In this document: in pieces, positions 6,633-14,594 of the stretch
Layout of the letters: the number at the start of each line of letters is the position of its first letter
Position numbering within the stretch: the first letter of the stretch is position 1
NCBI GenBank assembly: GCA_025937615.1
Contig: JAICRA010000001.1
Coordinates: 1 to 24,026 of the forward strand
DNA length: 24,026 bases
Direction: 5' to 3'
DNA from: Thermomicrobiales bacterium
GTDB taxonomy: Bacteria; Chloroflexota; Chloroflexia; Thermomicrobiales; UBA6265
Position numbers and translations under genes: made by a program
The notes under the pieces: model-generated
What the model was told of the DNA's origin: nothing
Database searches by the model: none
The model's input: only the letters and a program-made list of their open reading frames with translations

Positions 6633-7442
6633 ATGGAGCGCATGGTTCTCGGTTCGACGATCGTCTTCGCACCCTACTCGATTGACCAAGCGCTCGACGG
6701 CCTCGCCGAGGCCGGCTATCACGCCTGCGAGATCGGTGCCGTCAAGGGATGGTTCGAGCATATCGATCCCGATACGGCATCAAACCGGGAGATCGACCGG
6801 ATTGCTGGCAAGCTTGGAGATCTTGGGCTGAAGCCGGTCAGCCTCAGCGGCCACGCCCAGTTGCAGACGGATGAGGGAGCGGCACGATTCGCGCGGGCCA
6901 TCGATATCGCCGCGGCATTAGACATGGAGGTCGTGAACACCTACACCGGCGATGCCACGACTGATGACGAGCGTGAAGCGTATTTCACCAACGTCGCCGC
7001 GCTCTGCGACCGGGCAGCGCAACATGAACTGAAGATTGGGATGGAGACTGACAGCAACATGCTCCCCACTGCCGAGATTGGCATCGCCATTCTCGACCGC
7101 ATCAACCGGCCGGACGTGCTCGGCTTCAATTACGACCCGGGCAACGTCGTCTACTACGCGGGTGCAGACCCGCTTACGGACGTTCGCTTCGCGTTACCCC
7201 GGCTGGTCCACTTCCATTTCAAGGACAAGGTCGGTGGCAAGGGTGTCTTCAACTTCCCGCCACCAGGCGACGGTGAGCTCGATATGAGGGGGTTGCTCGC
7301 GATTCTCGACGAGGCCGGCTACACCGGCCCGCTCAGCGCCGAGGTCGAATTCGATGAGCGCGGCTGGCCGGACTACGATGCCTGCCGCGCGGCAGCGAAA
7401 CGCTCGGTCGAGAACTTGCGCGGTATGGAGTTGACCATCTAA
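6633..7442 (+). CDS. Sugar phosphate isomerase/epimerase-type TIM barrel
   Basis: The 269-residue protein belongs to the xylose-isomerase-like TIM-barrel family (AP endonuclease 2/IolE/IolI/hydroxypyruvate isomerase group). Members isomerise or epimerise sugars, inosose or keto acids with a divalent metal. The likely ligands are Glu138 in GMETD, Asp168 in NYDPGN, His193/His195 in HFHFKD and Glu237 in LSAEVEF. GHAQLQTDEGA near 73-83 corresponds to the family's SGH segment. ATG 6633 has GGAG 5 nt upstream; TTG 6630 and ATG 6645 are in frame and also possible. It lies alone between a terminator and the convergent TlpA-like gene, whose stop is 6 nt away. The exact substrate is unknown. Confidence 0.78.
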   Translation: MERMVLGSTIVFAPYSIDQALDGLAEAGYHACEIGAVKGWFEHIDPDTASNREIDRIAGKLGDLGLKPVSLSGHAQLQTDEGAARFARAIDIAAALDMEVVNTYTGDATTDDEREAYFTNVAALCDRAAQHELKIGMETDSNMLPTAEIGIAILDRINRPDVLGFNYDPGNVVYYAGADPLTDVRFALPRLVHFHFKDKVGGKGVFNFPPPGDGELDMRGLLAILDEAGYTGPLSAEVEFDERGWPDYDACRAAAKRSVENLRGMELTI

Positions 7443-7448
7443 TTGCGG

Positions 7449-8114
7449 TCAGTCCGAGGCCGTACGCGCCTCGTCCACCAGCCAGCGCAACCGCTCCGCG
7501 GTCAGGGGTCCGAGCTGGAACCCGTCGACAATGCCGTCCGGACCAATCACGACCGTCGACGGGTAGGCACTGGGGATGCCGAAGGCGGATTCGATCGGTC
7601 CGATGCCGGGTTGATCGGTATTCGTATCCCGGCCAATCGGATAGGTGAACCCTCCCGCTTCGACAAAATCACGAGCATTCTTGTCGACGTCGGTGCGGAC
7701 GCCGACCCCGACGATGGTGGTTTGTTCCCCGGCGCGCTGTGCCGCATCCCAATACGCCTGGAGCTCTGGCATCTCGGCTCGGCACGGTTCGCACCACGAG
7801 GCCCAGAAATTGACGACCACCACTTGACCGCGCAGGTCGGACAGCCGTAGTGGGCTGCCGTCGAGGAGCGTCAGCGTGACATCCGGGGCCGGCTCACCCG
7901 CCATCTGGCCGAGCGATGCCGTATCGGGTGCTGTGTCGCGCTGCGTCCACCAGATCCCGGCGATGGCGAGCGCCAGCAACAGACCCAGCGCCAGCGGTGA
8001 GAAGCGGCCGATCCGGCCATAACCGACGCGACCGTAATCGGTCGCGGCATCATCCGGGTCGTCGGCTAGCGCGGGTGCCTCGAGATGCGCTCGCGGTTCG
8101 GTATCAGAGATCAT
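7449..8114 (-). CDS. Membrane-anchored TlpA/ResA-like thioredoxin
   Basis: The 221-residue protein has a 38-residue acidic N-terminus, one transmembrane helix at about 39-56 and an extracytoplasmic thioredoxin-like domain (about 73-215). The active site is WCEPC, with Cys108 and Cys111, in the context VVNFWASWCEPC typical of TlpA/ResA/CcmG. A cis-Pro loop is seen in SAYPSTVVIGPDG. Family proteins reduce disulfides outside the membrane, for example for cytochrome c maturation; no cytochrome biogenesis gene is present here. It lies 9 nt downstream of a small membrane-protein gene on the same strand, so the two are probably one transcript. The start at 8114 (ATG) lacks a clear Shine-Dalgarno sequence and is probably coupled to the upstream gene. 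Confidence 0.85.
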   Translation of the reverse strand: MISDTEPRAHLEAPALADDPDDAATDYGRVGYGRIGRFSPLALGLLLALAIAGIWWTQRDTAPDTASLGQMAGEPAPDVTLTLLDGSPLRLSDLRGQVVVVNFWASWCEPCRAEMPELQAYWDAAQRAGEQTTIVGVGVRTDVDKNARDFVEAGGFTYPIGRDTNTDQPGIGPIESAFGIPSAYPSTVVIGPDGIVDGFQLGPLTAERLRWLVDEARTASD

Positions 8115-8123
8115 CGGCGCCGG

Positions 8124-8642
8124 TCAGGGAAGCGTCGCAACCGCGGCTTCCACCTTTTGCCATGTCTCCGGACTCCCGCCGATGAGGAGGACGACCACAT
8201 TACTCCCCTGCGTCATGCGGGGTTCGCCGTCTGGCGTGGGAGTGCCCGCCAGCCGATCCGGGACCACGTCGGCCGCATTGACACCCGCCGCATCGGCGCG
8301 CGCCGTTTCGGCATCCGGGTAGAGAAAGATGAACCCCGGCATGCCATCGATTTCGATTCCCTGTCCTGGCACGTCAAGCTCGCCACGAGGGATGAAGAGA
8401 CGGGGCGGCTGCTGAACATCGAGACCCTGGCTCCGCAGCGCGTCCGTGACGTTGACCAGCTCATTCCCGCCAGGCGTTGCGACAGGTACCGGAGCGATGC
8501 CTCCTCCCGGATTTCTGAAGTAGAGGACCAGCGCGAGCACGCCAAACAGCACCGCCGCCAGTGCGAAGAGATTGCTCGCCGTGTTGCTTCGTCGCCTCCC
8601 CGCGCTCGTTCCGGCATCTTCACGATTCACGCTATCGTCCAT
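8124..8642 (-). CDS. Membrane-anchored protein of unknown function, paired with the TlpA-like gene
   Basis: The 172-residue protein has a short Arg/Ser/Asp-rich cytoplasmic tail, one predicted transmembrane helix at about 24-42 and a globular outer domain of about 125 residues, without cysteine. A helix-turn-strand pattern (VTDALRSQGLDVQ, then FIPRGELDVPGQG, then GMPGFIFLYPDAETARADA) suggests a compact alpha/beta domain, but I do not recognise the family. The end of the sequence (NVVVLLIGGSPETWQKVEAAV) looks like a beta strand followed by an amphipathic helix. The ATG at 8642 has no obvious ribosome binding site. The topology matches that of the downstream thioredoxin, so the two may work together at the membrane; this is inferred from the 9-nt spacing only. 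Confidence 0.65.
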   Translation of the reverse strand: MDDSVNREDAGTSAGRRRSNTASNLFALAAVLFGVLALVLYFRNPGGGIAPVPVATPGGNELVNVTDALRSQGLDVQQPPRLFIPRGELDVPGQGIEIDGMPGFIFLYPDAETARADAAGVNAADVVPDRLAGTPTPDGEPRMTQGSNVVVLLIGGSPETWQKVEAAVATLP

Positions 8643-8732
8643 CTCGTGATGGTACGCCGGGCGGGTCCACCGCGAACAGTCGTTCCCGTCAACCGAAGGG
8701 GCGCCACGCCACTAGAGCGAAGTGCTGGAAGC

Positions 8733-10952
8733 TCAATCGCTGTCTGGCGGCGAGTCCTTGCCGGGCGACGGGGTCGAAACGGTCGTGAGCGCTGTGCCAT
8801 CTTCGGACACTGTTGCCCACCGCGGTGCGTGGCCCGCCGCCCGCAGTCTGCCGATCAGCGCTTCTTCCCCCTGGCCCACATCTCCCCCCTCAGGGGCTAG
8901 GGAAACCAGGACAGCGAGTTCACCGAGTGGTTCCGCTGTCCAGCCCGCTTCAGCGAGCGCCTGAATCAGGGCCGCACGTTCCGCGGTATCGTCGGGCCGC
9001 AGGATGACCGCGCGACGCATCACCACGCGGTGGAAGCCGCGAGCCCAGGTTGTCAGATTGGCCATGACGTCCTTCGGCAGCGGTTGTCTGCTCCCCCGCT
9101 CAAGGAATCTCACGATCTGCTCGAGCTCGACGCCGGCAGAAAGGGCCGTGCCGAGCGACCCGGGGGTGAGCCGGTAGTGACTTTGCCGGCCGAGATCGAC
9201 GAGCTCGGAAAAGGCGGTCAGTGCCCATACCCGGTCGGGCGACGGCGATTGCAACGTGATCTCGCCGGAGGGATCGACAACAAGCGGGGCCAACGAGGCG
9301 TCGGCATCGTCCTCCGCTGGCTCAGGCTGCCGCTTGGCTAGCGCGACGCCATTTGGAGTCAGGCGGATCACGCGCGCTTGGCTGGGGCGGTCAACGGTTT
9401 CCGCGAGGGCGAACCAGACAAAGGGTCCGCCGAGCTCGAGCGCGATCACGTCGCTCAGCGCCGCGGCGCGCGCTTCGTCTTCGTCGACGCCCGCTCCTGC
9501 CTCTCCTCCCAGCCGCGCCGTTGCCGCCGTGAACGACGGACCGAGCAGCCTCGGGTATCGTGCGGCAAGGCGCAATGCCAGACTCTCCATGGTCGCCCAC
9601 TGTGGTGGGACTGCTCCTATATCCGGGTCGGCCAACGCCGTCAGCAGACGGGGGCGCATTCCGCGCCAGTCCGCACCCCAGATGTCGACGACGTCCGCCG
9701 ACTCGCCTTCGATCCAGCGCGGAAGGCGCAGCCAGCTGTCGCGAAGCCGGTTCGTCTGCGCGGCGAACCCGATTCCCCGCCAGGCCCGGGCATGCGTACC
9801 CGCGACGATACGCTGCGGCCGCGCGTCCTCGTCGATCGCCAGGACCCCCTCCGCCAGTGCGAGCGCCTGCAACAGCTCGAGATAGCCAGCGGGTGGGCCA
9901 TCTTTGCCGCCGAACCAGAGACGTGGCACCACTGTCCGCAGGAGCCAGCGCGGCGGTGTCTCTCCCGCCTCCCATACCGGCGTCTGGGGGTTAGAGACAA
10001 TGCGTAGCAAGGTGAGGAGGTCCCAGGCAACAGCGTCGGGGTGACGCCGCGGCGGCACTAACCCTGGCTCGAGCTCGATCGTGACAAGCTCGGGGAGGAC
10101 GGCAACCTCACTCTCACCCGGGCTACGAATCTCCGCTGGAACGAACAACCAGCGTGTTCCGTCGCTCCGGTAGGCGTGCCAGACGAGCAGCGCTCCTTCG
10201 AGCTCGCCTAGCGCGGCGCGCAGGCGGGCGACAGTGACCGTGTCCGACCCATCGAGCCTAACACTCGCGGCCACCTCGGCCAGTGGGACCGGTCCAGTCG
10301 CGGCGCCGACGATCTTCCAGATCGCCGCGGCGTCGCGCCCGCGGCTGCGCGCGACACGCTTGACCCTGGCAGGATCGTTGATCAGTCGCAACAGCCGAAC
10401 GGCCAGATCGCGCCGCCGGGCCACTCCCGGCACTGTGCGCAATCCCCAGATCTTGGCCGCCGCTTCGAGCTCTGCGTCGTCGAGCAGCTCGATCAGGACC
10501 CGCAGTGGAGACTGCGCGAGATTGCCGGCGGCCATCTCGTCCTGGATGCGTCGTAACTGCAATGCCAGCTCCCGCGGCAGCAGGAGACGCGGGACAGCGC
10601 CGATCGGCAATGGCTCGTCGTCGCCTTCGCGGAAGAGAATGCCTGCCCGGTAGAGACGGACCGCCGTCTCACGCGCTTCCGTTGCCGCGACTCCGAGTCT
10701 GGCGGCAAGCTCGTCCACGGTGGGCGCCACTGCCTCGTCTGACGCGCCGGTGAGCGCGGTCAGCATCGCACGCTCTGAAGCGTCGAGCCGGTCCCAGATG
10801 TCGCGCATCGCGCGGGGATCAATCATGGCCCGATAGAGCGCCCCCACGACCTCGCTCTTGCTCTCGACATAGAGCAGCACGCTCCACGCCTCGGCAATGC
10901 GAAGCAGTTCGGGTAACCGCCGGGCATGCAGTCGACCAAGTAGGTTGCGCAT
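8733..10952 (-). CDS. Helicase-associated (Helicase_C_3/XPB-type) domain protein without ATPase core
   Basis: This large protein (739 residues from ATG 10952) is almost all helix, rich in Arg, Ala, Leu and Asp/Glu. Its N-terminal half holds repeated winged-helix-like segments, for example DELAARLGVAATEARETAVRLYRAGILF. Near the C-terminus, about 556-639, the run PLVVDPSGEITLQ ... YRLTPGSLGTALSAG ... QPLPKDVMANLTTWA matches the helicase-associated domain (Helicase_C_3) found next to, or fused with, XPB-like DNA helicases in Actinobacteria and Chloroflexota. No Walker A or DEAH box is present, so it is not itself a helicase. No helicase partner is encoded nearby. Start: a GTG at 11021 would add 23 low-complexity residues, but a good -10 (TATACT, minus strand) lies between the two starts, favouring ATG 10952. 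Its role is probably DNA binding or helicase regulation. Confidence 0.7.
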   Translation of the reverse strand: MRNLLGRLHARRLPELLRIAEAWSVLLYVESKSEVVGALYRAMIDPRAMRDIWDRLDASERAMLTALTGASDEAVAPTVDELAARLGVAATEARETAVRLYRAGILFREGDDEPLPIGAVPRLLLPRELALQLRRIQDEMAAGNLAQSPLRVLIELLDDAELEAAAKIWGLRTVPGVARRRDLAVRLLRLINDPARVKRVARSRGRDAAAIWKIVGAATGPVPLAEVAASVRLDGSDTVTVARLRAALGELEGALLVWHAYRSDGTRWLFVPAEIRSPGESEVAVLPELVTIELEPGLVPPRRHPDAVAWDLLTLLRIVSNPQTPVWEAGETPPRWLLRTVVPRLWFGGKDGPPAGYLELLQALALAEGVLAIDEDARPQRIVAGTHARAWRGIGFAAQTNRLRDSWLRLPRWIEGESADVVDIWGADWRGMRPRLLTALADPDIGAVPPQWATMESLALRLAARYPRLLGPSFTAATARLGGEAGAGVDEDEARAAALSDVIALELGGPFVWFALAETVDRPSQARVIRLTPNGVALAKRQPEPAEDDADASLAPLVVDPSGEITLQSPSPDRVWALTAFSELVDLGRQSHYRLTPGSLGTALSAGVELEQIVRFLERGSRQPLPKDVMANLTTWARGFHRVVMRRAVILRPDDTAERAALIQALAEAGWTAEPLGELAVLVSLAPEGGDVGQGEEALIGRLRAAGHAPRWATVSEDGTALTTVSTPSPGKDSPPDSD

Positions 10953-11007
10953 AGGCGATCCGGACCGGCGGGGTCTTGGCGCAAGTTCGCGGGCGGGACC
11001 TAGCCGG

Positions 11008-11013
11008 AGTATA
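11008..11013 (-). promoter_or_regulatory. -10 element (TATACT) for the helicase-associated gene
   Basis: TATACT on the minus strand has five of six consensus bases and lies 55 nt before ATG 10952. A transcript starting about 7 nt downstream would not contain the GTG at 11021, which is why the shorter coding region is preferred. The -35 region is weak. Confidence 0.4.
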
Positions 11014-11050
11014 TCGGTCACGCCGTTCGAGCGCCGTCTGGCGCTTCGGA

Positions 11051-11181
11051 GGTCGGGAGTCGGAAGTCGGCTTATAGCTATGAGCTATTGGCTATTGGCT
11101 ATTGGCTATTAACCTTCTTACGACTCACGACTGGCCGTCTCGCCGTCTTACCGTCTGGCCGTCTCCTCCCGACTCCCGTCC
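11051..11181. repeat. Palindrome-bounded segment packed with short tandem repeats
   Basis: The divergent gap 10953-11241 holds this 131-bp segment. Its ends are inverted repeats: 11051-11066 and the reverse complement of 11166-11181 agree at 14 of 16 positions. Between them are GTCGGxA units (period 7, 11052-11070), five GCTATTG-type units (period 7, 11077-11111), two ACGACTS units (period 7, 11120-11133) and four CCGTCT units (period 8, 11135-11164). It encodes no plausible protein. It could be a MITE-like element or a slippage hotspot. Confidence 0.6.
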
Positions 11182-11189
11182 AATGAGCG

Positions 11190-11198
11190 TGCTATACA
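11190..11198 (+). promoter_or_regulatory. Extended -10 promoter element for the FAD oxidoreductase gene
   Basis: TGCTATACA has a TGn extension and TATACA, with four of six matches to the -10 consensus, 43 nt before ATG 11242. There is no convincing -35 box. It lies just outside the repeat-rich segment ending at 11181. Confidence 0.4.
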
Positions 11199-11241
11199 GC
11201 GTCGCGTCGTGATGCGGTGTCATCCAACGGAGGACAGAACG

Positions 11242-12483
11242 ATGCACGAGTCGGCGCGAGCCGGCGGACGATCGCCTGACGTCATCGTCGTCGGTGGCGG
11301 CGTCACCGGAACCTCGATCGCGTGGCGGCTGGCGCAGGCGGGGCAGCGCGTCCTGCTCGTCGAACGACGTGGCATCTGCGCCGGGGCCTCGGGCCGCAAC
11401 GCCGGCCACACCGGAGTCAGCTCCGGCATGCATATGGCGCCGAGAACGGTCCGTGCGCTGCATAACATCACCGCCGCGAATCTTCGGCTCCTGAAAACCC
11501 TCCATGACGAGCTGGACAAGGATTTCGAGCTCAGGCTCCCGGGGAGCATGGACGTAATCACCACCCCCGAGCAATTGGCGCACGCCAATGAGGCGGTCAT
11601 CACGAAGCGCGACGCCGGCAGTGCCGTCGAGCTGCTCGACCCCGAAACCGCCCGCTCGATCATGCCCTCGCTCTCGCCGCGGATCCTGGGCGCAACATAC
11701 GCGCGGGACCGGGGCCACCTCTGGCCATTCGCGCTCGTCACTGGCATGGCTGACGGCGCCGCCCAGGCGGGGGCGGAGATCCGCATCGGAGCGCGCGTCC
11801 AACATCTTGCCCGCGCCGGCGATCGGGTCACCGGGGTCGTAGTTGATGGCGAAACGATCGAGGCGGATGATGTGGTACTCGCTACCAACGCCTGGACACC
11901 CCAACTCCTGCCCGAGCTTCCCGACGGCGCTCTCGTTCCGGCGCGGGGACAGATCCTGGTCACCCAACCGCTGCCACCGCTCCTGGCCTGCCCATTCGGG
12001 ACGAACTTCGACAAGGAGTACGGGCGGCAGACGCCGGGTGGCCAGATCGTGTGCGGCGGGTATCGCCGGCTCGATGTCGACGAGGGACTGGGAACGTACC
12101 GCGAAGAAGTGACGCTACCCGTGCTGGCCGGGATTGCCCGCTGTCTGAGCGATCTCTTCCCCGTCCTGCGCGGCAAGGCGCGCGTGGTGCGAGCCTGGTC
12201 CGGCATCATGGGGTTCACCGCCGACGGGTTGCCGCTGATCGGGCGCTACGAACCAGCTCCGGGGCTTACGATCGCCGCCGGGTTCAACGGCGGTGGCTTC
12301 TCCTGGGGCGTCATCGTCGGCAAGATCATCGCCCGTCTGCTCAGCGGGCAGGAGCCGGAATTCGACATCGCGCCGTTCTGCCCCGCCCGCTTCCTCGACG
12401 GTGGCGTTACGTGGGCAAATCCGTTCACCGCTGGCGAGAAGAACAACCCACGCCTGTCGCACGCGGTCATCGACCAGCCCTGA
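11242..12483 (+). CDS. FAD-dependent amine/amino-acid oxidoreductase (DAO family)
   Basis: The 413-residue flavoprotein belongs to the D-amino-acid oxidase-like family (glycine oxidase, sarcosine oxidase beta, D-amino-acid dehydrogenase, L-2-hydroxyglutarate oxidase). The N-terminal dinucleotide-binding motif is VIVVGGGVTGTSIAW (Gly18-Gly23), with the ribose-binding Glu41 in LLVER. ASGRNAGHTGVSSG (about 49-62) is the family's FAD-contact segment, and the C-terminal GFNGGGFSWG (about 352-361) is the matching flavin-binding loop. ATG 11242 is set by GGAGGA 7 nt upstream; the in-frame GTG at 11209 lacks this. Such enzymes oxidise a C-N or C-O bond of amino acids, N-methylated amines or hydroxy acids; the substrate cannot be assigned. 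It is followed closely by an acetyltransferase gene. Confidence 0.82.
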   Translation: MHESARAGGRSPDVIVVGGGVTGTSIAWRLAQAGQRVLLVERRGICAGASGRNAGHTGVSSGMHMAPRTVRALHNITAANLRLLKTLHDELDKDFELRLPGSMDVITTPEQLAHANEAVITKRDAGSAVELLDPETARSIMPSLSPRILGATYARDRGHLWPFALVTGMADGAAQAGAEIRIGARVQHLARAGDRVTGVVVDGETIEADDVVLATNAWTPQLLPELPDGALVPARGQILVTQPLPPLLACPFGTNFDKEYGRQTPGGQIVCGGYRRLDVDEGLGTYREEVTLPVLAGIARCLSDLFPVLRGKARVVRAWSGIMGFTADGLPLIGRYEPAPGLTIAAGFNGGGFSWGVIVGKIIARLLSGQEPEFDIAPFCPARFLDGGVTWANPFTAGEKNNPRLSHAVIDQP

Positions 12484-12498
12484 ATGGAGATTGACGCC

Positions 12499-13335
12499 AT
12501 GGACTCATTCGATCCCGGGCCAGCGCCGGCGCTGGAGACTGGGTGGCTGCCAACCACCCCTGTGGGCGATACCTATCTGCGCCGCTTTCTGCACAACTGG
12601 GCGGGAATGTGTGGGGCAATTGCCCACGCGCTGGGTGGCAAGAGTCAGGATCTGCCGGCGGCGCTCATGGCCGATAGCGGCCGCCCGGTGGTTTTCTTCA
12701 ACTGTGCGACGCTGATGCAACCGCTGGCGGCTGAAACCGCGGCGGCGACACTCGATGCGATCGCGGCGTTCTTCGCCTTCGACGATTCTTCACGCCGGGG
12801 AGGGGTACTCCTCGTTTCGGCCTGGCCAACGGGTGATCTGCGTCCATCGGGCTGGCATCTGATGGGACACCCGCCTCTTCATCTGTTGCCGGCCGCCGCG
12901 GTGCCGCGTTCGGCTCCGCCCGACCTCGGTGTCCTGGAAGTTCGTGACCTGGAAGCACTCCGTTCCTGGGAACGTGTCGCCATCGAAGGGTATCCGCTGG
13001 ATGGCCTCGCCAGCGCTCCTGCCGGTACCGTCACGGCTGAAAGCTGGCTCGAAGAGCCACGATTGCGATTGTGGGTCGGCCGGGTGGGGGATCGCCCGGT
13101 CAGTGCGTCATCGGCGTGGATCGAGCATGGCATCAACAACGTCACCCTGGTCGCGACGGTCCCCGACGCCCGCGGGCGTGGCTTCGGCGAAGCGCTCACC
13201 TGGCGGGCGGCGCGAGCCGATCCCTCGTTGCCGGCGATGCTCATTTCTTCGGACGCCGGCCGGTCCATCTACGAGCGGATGGGATTTCTCCCGTTACAGC
13301 GCATCACACTCTGGTACCGAACACGACCGCGCTGA
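12499..13335 (+). CDS. GNAT-family N-acetyltransferase with an extra N-terminal domain
   Basis: The 278-residue protein has a C-terminal GNAT domain. The acetyl-CoA pyrophosphate loop is RGRGFG (225-230) in VPDARGRGFGEALTW, and the late SSDAGRSIYERMGF motif is the usual beta6/alpha4 region with the YxxxGF signature. The first 140 or so residues have hydrophobic strand-like blocks (RPVVFFNCATL, RGGVLLVSAWPTG) and resemble the degenerate first GNAT half of tandem-GNAT proteins; that part is inference. ATG 12499 is preferred because GGAG lies 9 nt upstream; ATG 12484 directly abuts the previous stop but has no ribosome binding site. It is co-transcribed with the flavoenzyme, so it might acetylate the same amine or a product of it. 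Confidence 0.75.
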   Translation: MDSFDPGPAPALETGWLPTTPVGDTYLRRFLHNWAGMCGAIAHALGGKSQDLPAALMADSGRPVVFFNCATLMQPLAAETAAATLDAIAAFFAFDDSSRRGGVLLVSAWPTGDLRPSGWHLMGHPPLHLLPAAAVPRSAPPDLGVLEVRDLEALRSWERVAIEGYPLDGLASAPAGTVTAESWLEEPRLRLWVGRVGDRPVSASSAWIEHGINNVTLVATVPDARGRGFGEALTWRAARADPSLPAMLISSDAGRSIYERMGFLPLQRITLWYRTRPR

Positions 13336-13379
13336 GTGCGGCGTTGTTCTTAGCCCTCAGACGTCTCGATGGGAACGCG

Positions 13380-13397
13380 GGCGACGCCGGCGTCGCC
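13380..13397. terminator. Perfect 18-bp palindrome between convergent genes
   Basis: GGCGACGCC (13380-13388) is followed directly by its reverse complement GGCGTCGCC (13389-13397). It is placed between the GNAT gene (+) and the Mrp gene (-), whose ends face each other. It can fold in transcripts of either strand, so it may be a bidirectional terminator, although neither side has a T-run. A protein-binding dyad is the alternative. The rest of 13336-13440 is non-coding. Confidence 0.4.
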
Positions 13398-13440
13398 GCT
13401 ACTGACCACTCTCGACCCACGTCTTTTCTCGCCGTCTCGC

Positions 13441-14565
13441 CTAGCCAGCCGGCCGCGCCTGCATCAGCCGGATCATCGGCTTGCGTGGCTTCGTCGCCGC
13501 GTCCCGGGCAAGCTGCAGGGCCACTGCCTCGGCGAGATGCTCGAAGGCCTTGGCAGTCACCGAGTCCGGATGCGCCGCAACAATCGGGCTCCCAGTGTCG
13601 CCGCCCTCGCGAATACTTGGGTCGATCGGAACTTCGCCGAGGAACGGCACGCCGTGCTCTTCCGCCGTGCGGCGCCCACCGCCTTCGCCGAAAATCGACG
13701 TGACCGTGCCGCAGCAAGGACAGACGAACCCACTCATGTTCTCGATGATGCCGACGACCGGCGTCTTTACCTCCTGGAACATCTTCAAACCCTTGACCGC
13801 GTCGGCCAGGGCGACGTCCTGCGGCGTGGTGACGATGACCGCGCCGGAGAGGGGAATCTTCTGCGTCAGTGTCAGCTGGACGTCACCTGTACCCGGCGGC
13901 AGGTCGATCACCAGGTAGTCGAGATCCTCCCAGAGGACGTCGTTCAGAAACTGGGTGATCAGCTGCGCAACCAGCGGGCCGCGCCAGATGAGGGCCTTCT
14001 CGGGATCGAGCAGGAACCCGATGCTCATGATCTTCACGCCGTGCGCCTCGAGCGGCACGATCTTGCCGCCGCGCACGAGCGGCTTCGCGCCCTGGCCCAT
14101 CATCAGCGGGATGCTCGGACCATAGACGTCGGCATCGAGCAGCCCGACTTTAGCACCGGCCTTGCTGAGGGCGACGGCCAGGTTCGCCGCCACCGTTGAC
14201 TTGCCAACGCCGCCCTTCCCGGACGCGACTGCGATCGTGTTGCGCACGCCCGCGATCGGGTCGGCATCGGCCTTGCCCGAGCCGGACGGCCGGACACGGG
14301 TGTGGAATGTCACCTCCACCGTCTCCACGCCCGGGATCGCCTGGGCCGCGGCTTTCAGCTCCTGCTCGATCTTGTCGCGGTAGGGCGCAATCGGCGAGAG
14401 CAGCTCGACGATCAAGTTGACACGGCCGCCCTCGATCTCGACCGCGGGGATCATGCGCAATTCGACGAGGCTGCGGCCGATGGCCGGCTCCTGGACGCCG
14501 ACGACGGCTTCCAGCACGCGCTCTTTCGTCAGCTCATTTCCTACTGGAGGTTGGGTAATAGACAC
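13441..14565 (-). CDS. Mrp/ApbC (NBP35-type) iron-sulfur cluster carrier ATPase
   Basis: The 374-residue protein has two domains. Residues about 12-95 form a MIP18/DUF59-like domain (VLEAVVGVQEPAIGRSLVELRM). From 110 on it is a MinD/ParA-type P-loop ATPase with the deviant Walker A SGKGGVGKST (115-124), LLDADVYGPS (switch I region, 142-151) and VIDLPPGTGD (219-228). The cluster-ligand cysteines of Mrp are present as FVCPCCG, with Cys282 and Cys285 in the CxxC positions and an extra Cys284. These cytosolic proteins hold and transfer 4Fe-4S clusters to apoproteins. It starts with GTG at 14565; no strong ribosome binding site is visible, but the N-terminus has the expected length. It is convergent to the GNAT gene and divergent from the deacetylase gene. 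Confidence 0.92.
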   Translation of the reverse strand: MSITQPPVGNELTKERVLEAVVGVQEPAIGRSLVELRMIPAVEIEGGRVNLIVELLSPIAPYRDKIEQELKAAAQAIPGVETVEVTFHTRVRPSGSGKADADPIAGVRNTIAVASGKGGVGKSTVAANLAVALSKAGAKVGLLDADVYGPSIPLMMGQGAKPLVRGGKIVPLEAHGVKIMSIGFLLDPEKALIWRGPLVAQLITQFLNDVLWEDLDYLVIDLPPGTGDVQLTLTQKIPLSGAVIVTTPQDVALADAVKGLKMFQEVKTPVVGIIENMSGFVCPCCGTVTSIFGEGGGRRTAEEHGVPFLGEVPIDPSIREGGDTGSPIVAAHPDSVTAKAFEHLAEAVALQLARDAATKPRKPMIRLMQARPAG

Positions 14566-14594
14566 CGGGGAGATCTCGACTTTCTAGGTTCTCG

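Noticed and set aside
9030..10007. Overlapping plus-strand frames within the helicase-associated gene
   Set aside because: They are shadows of the minus-strand gene, with no ribosome binding sites and low-complexity products.
11051..11181. CRISPR array
   Set aside because: The repeat units are 7-8 nt and directly adjacent, without spacers, and no cas genes are present.
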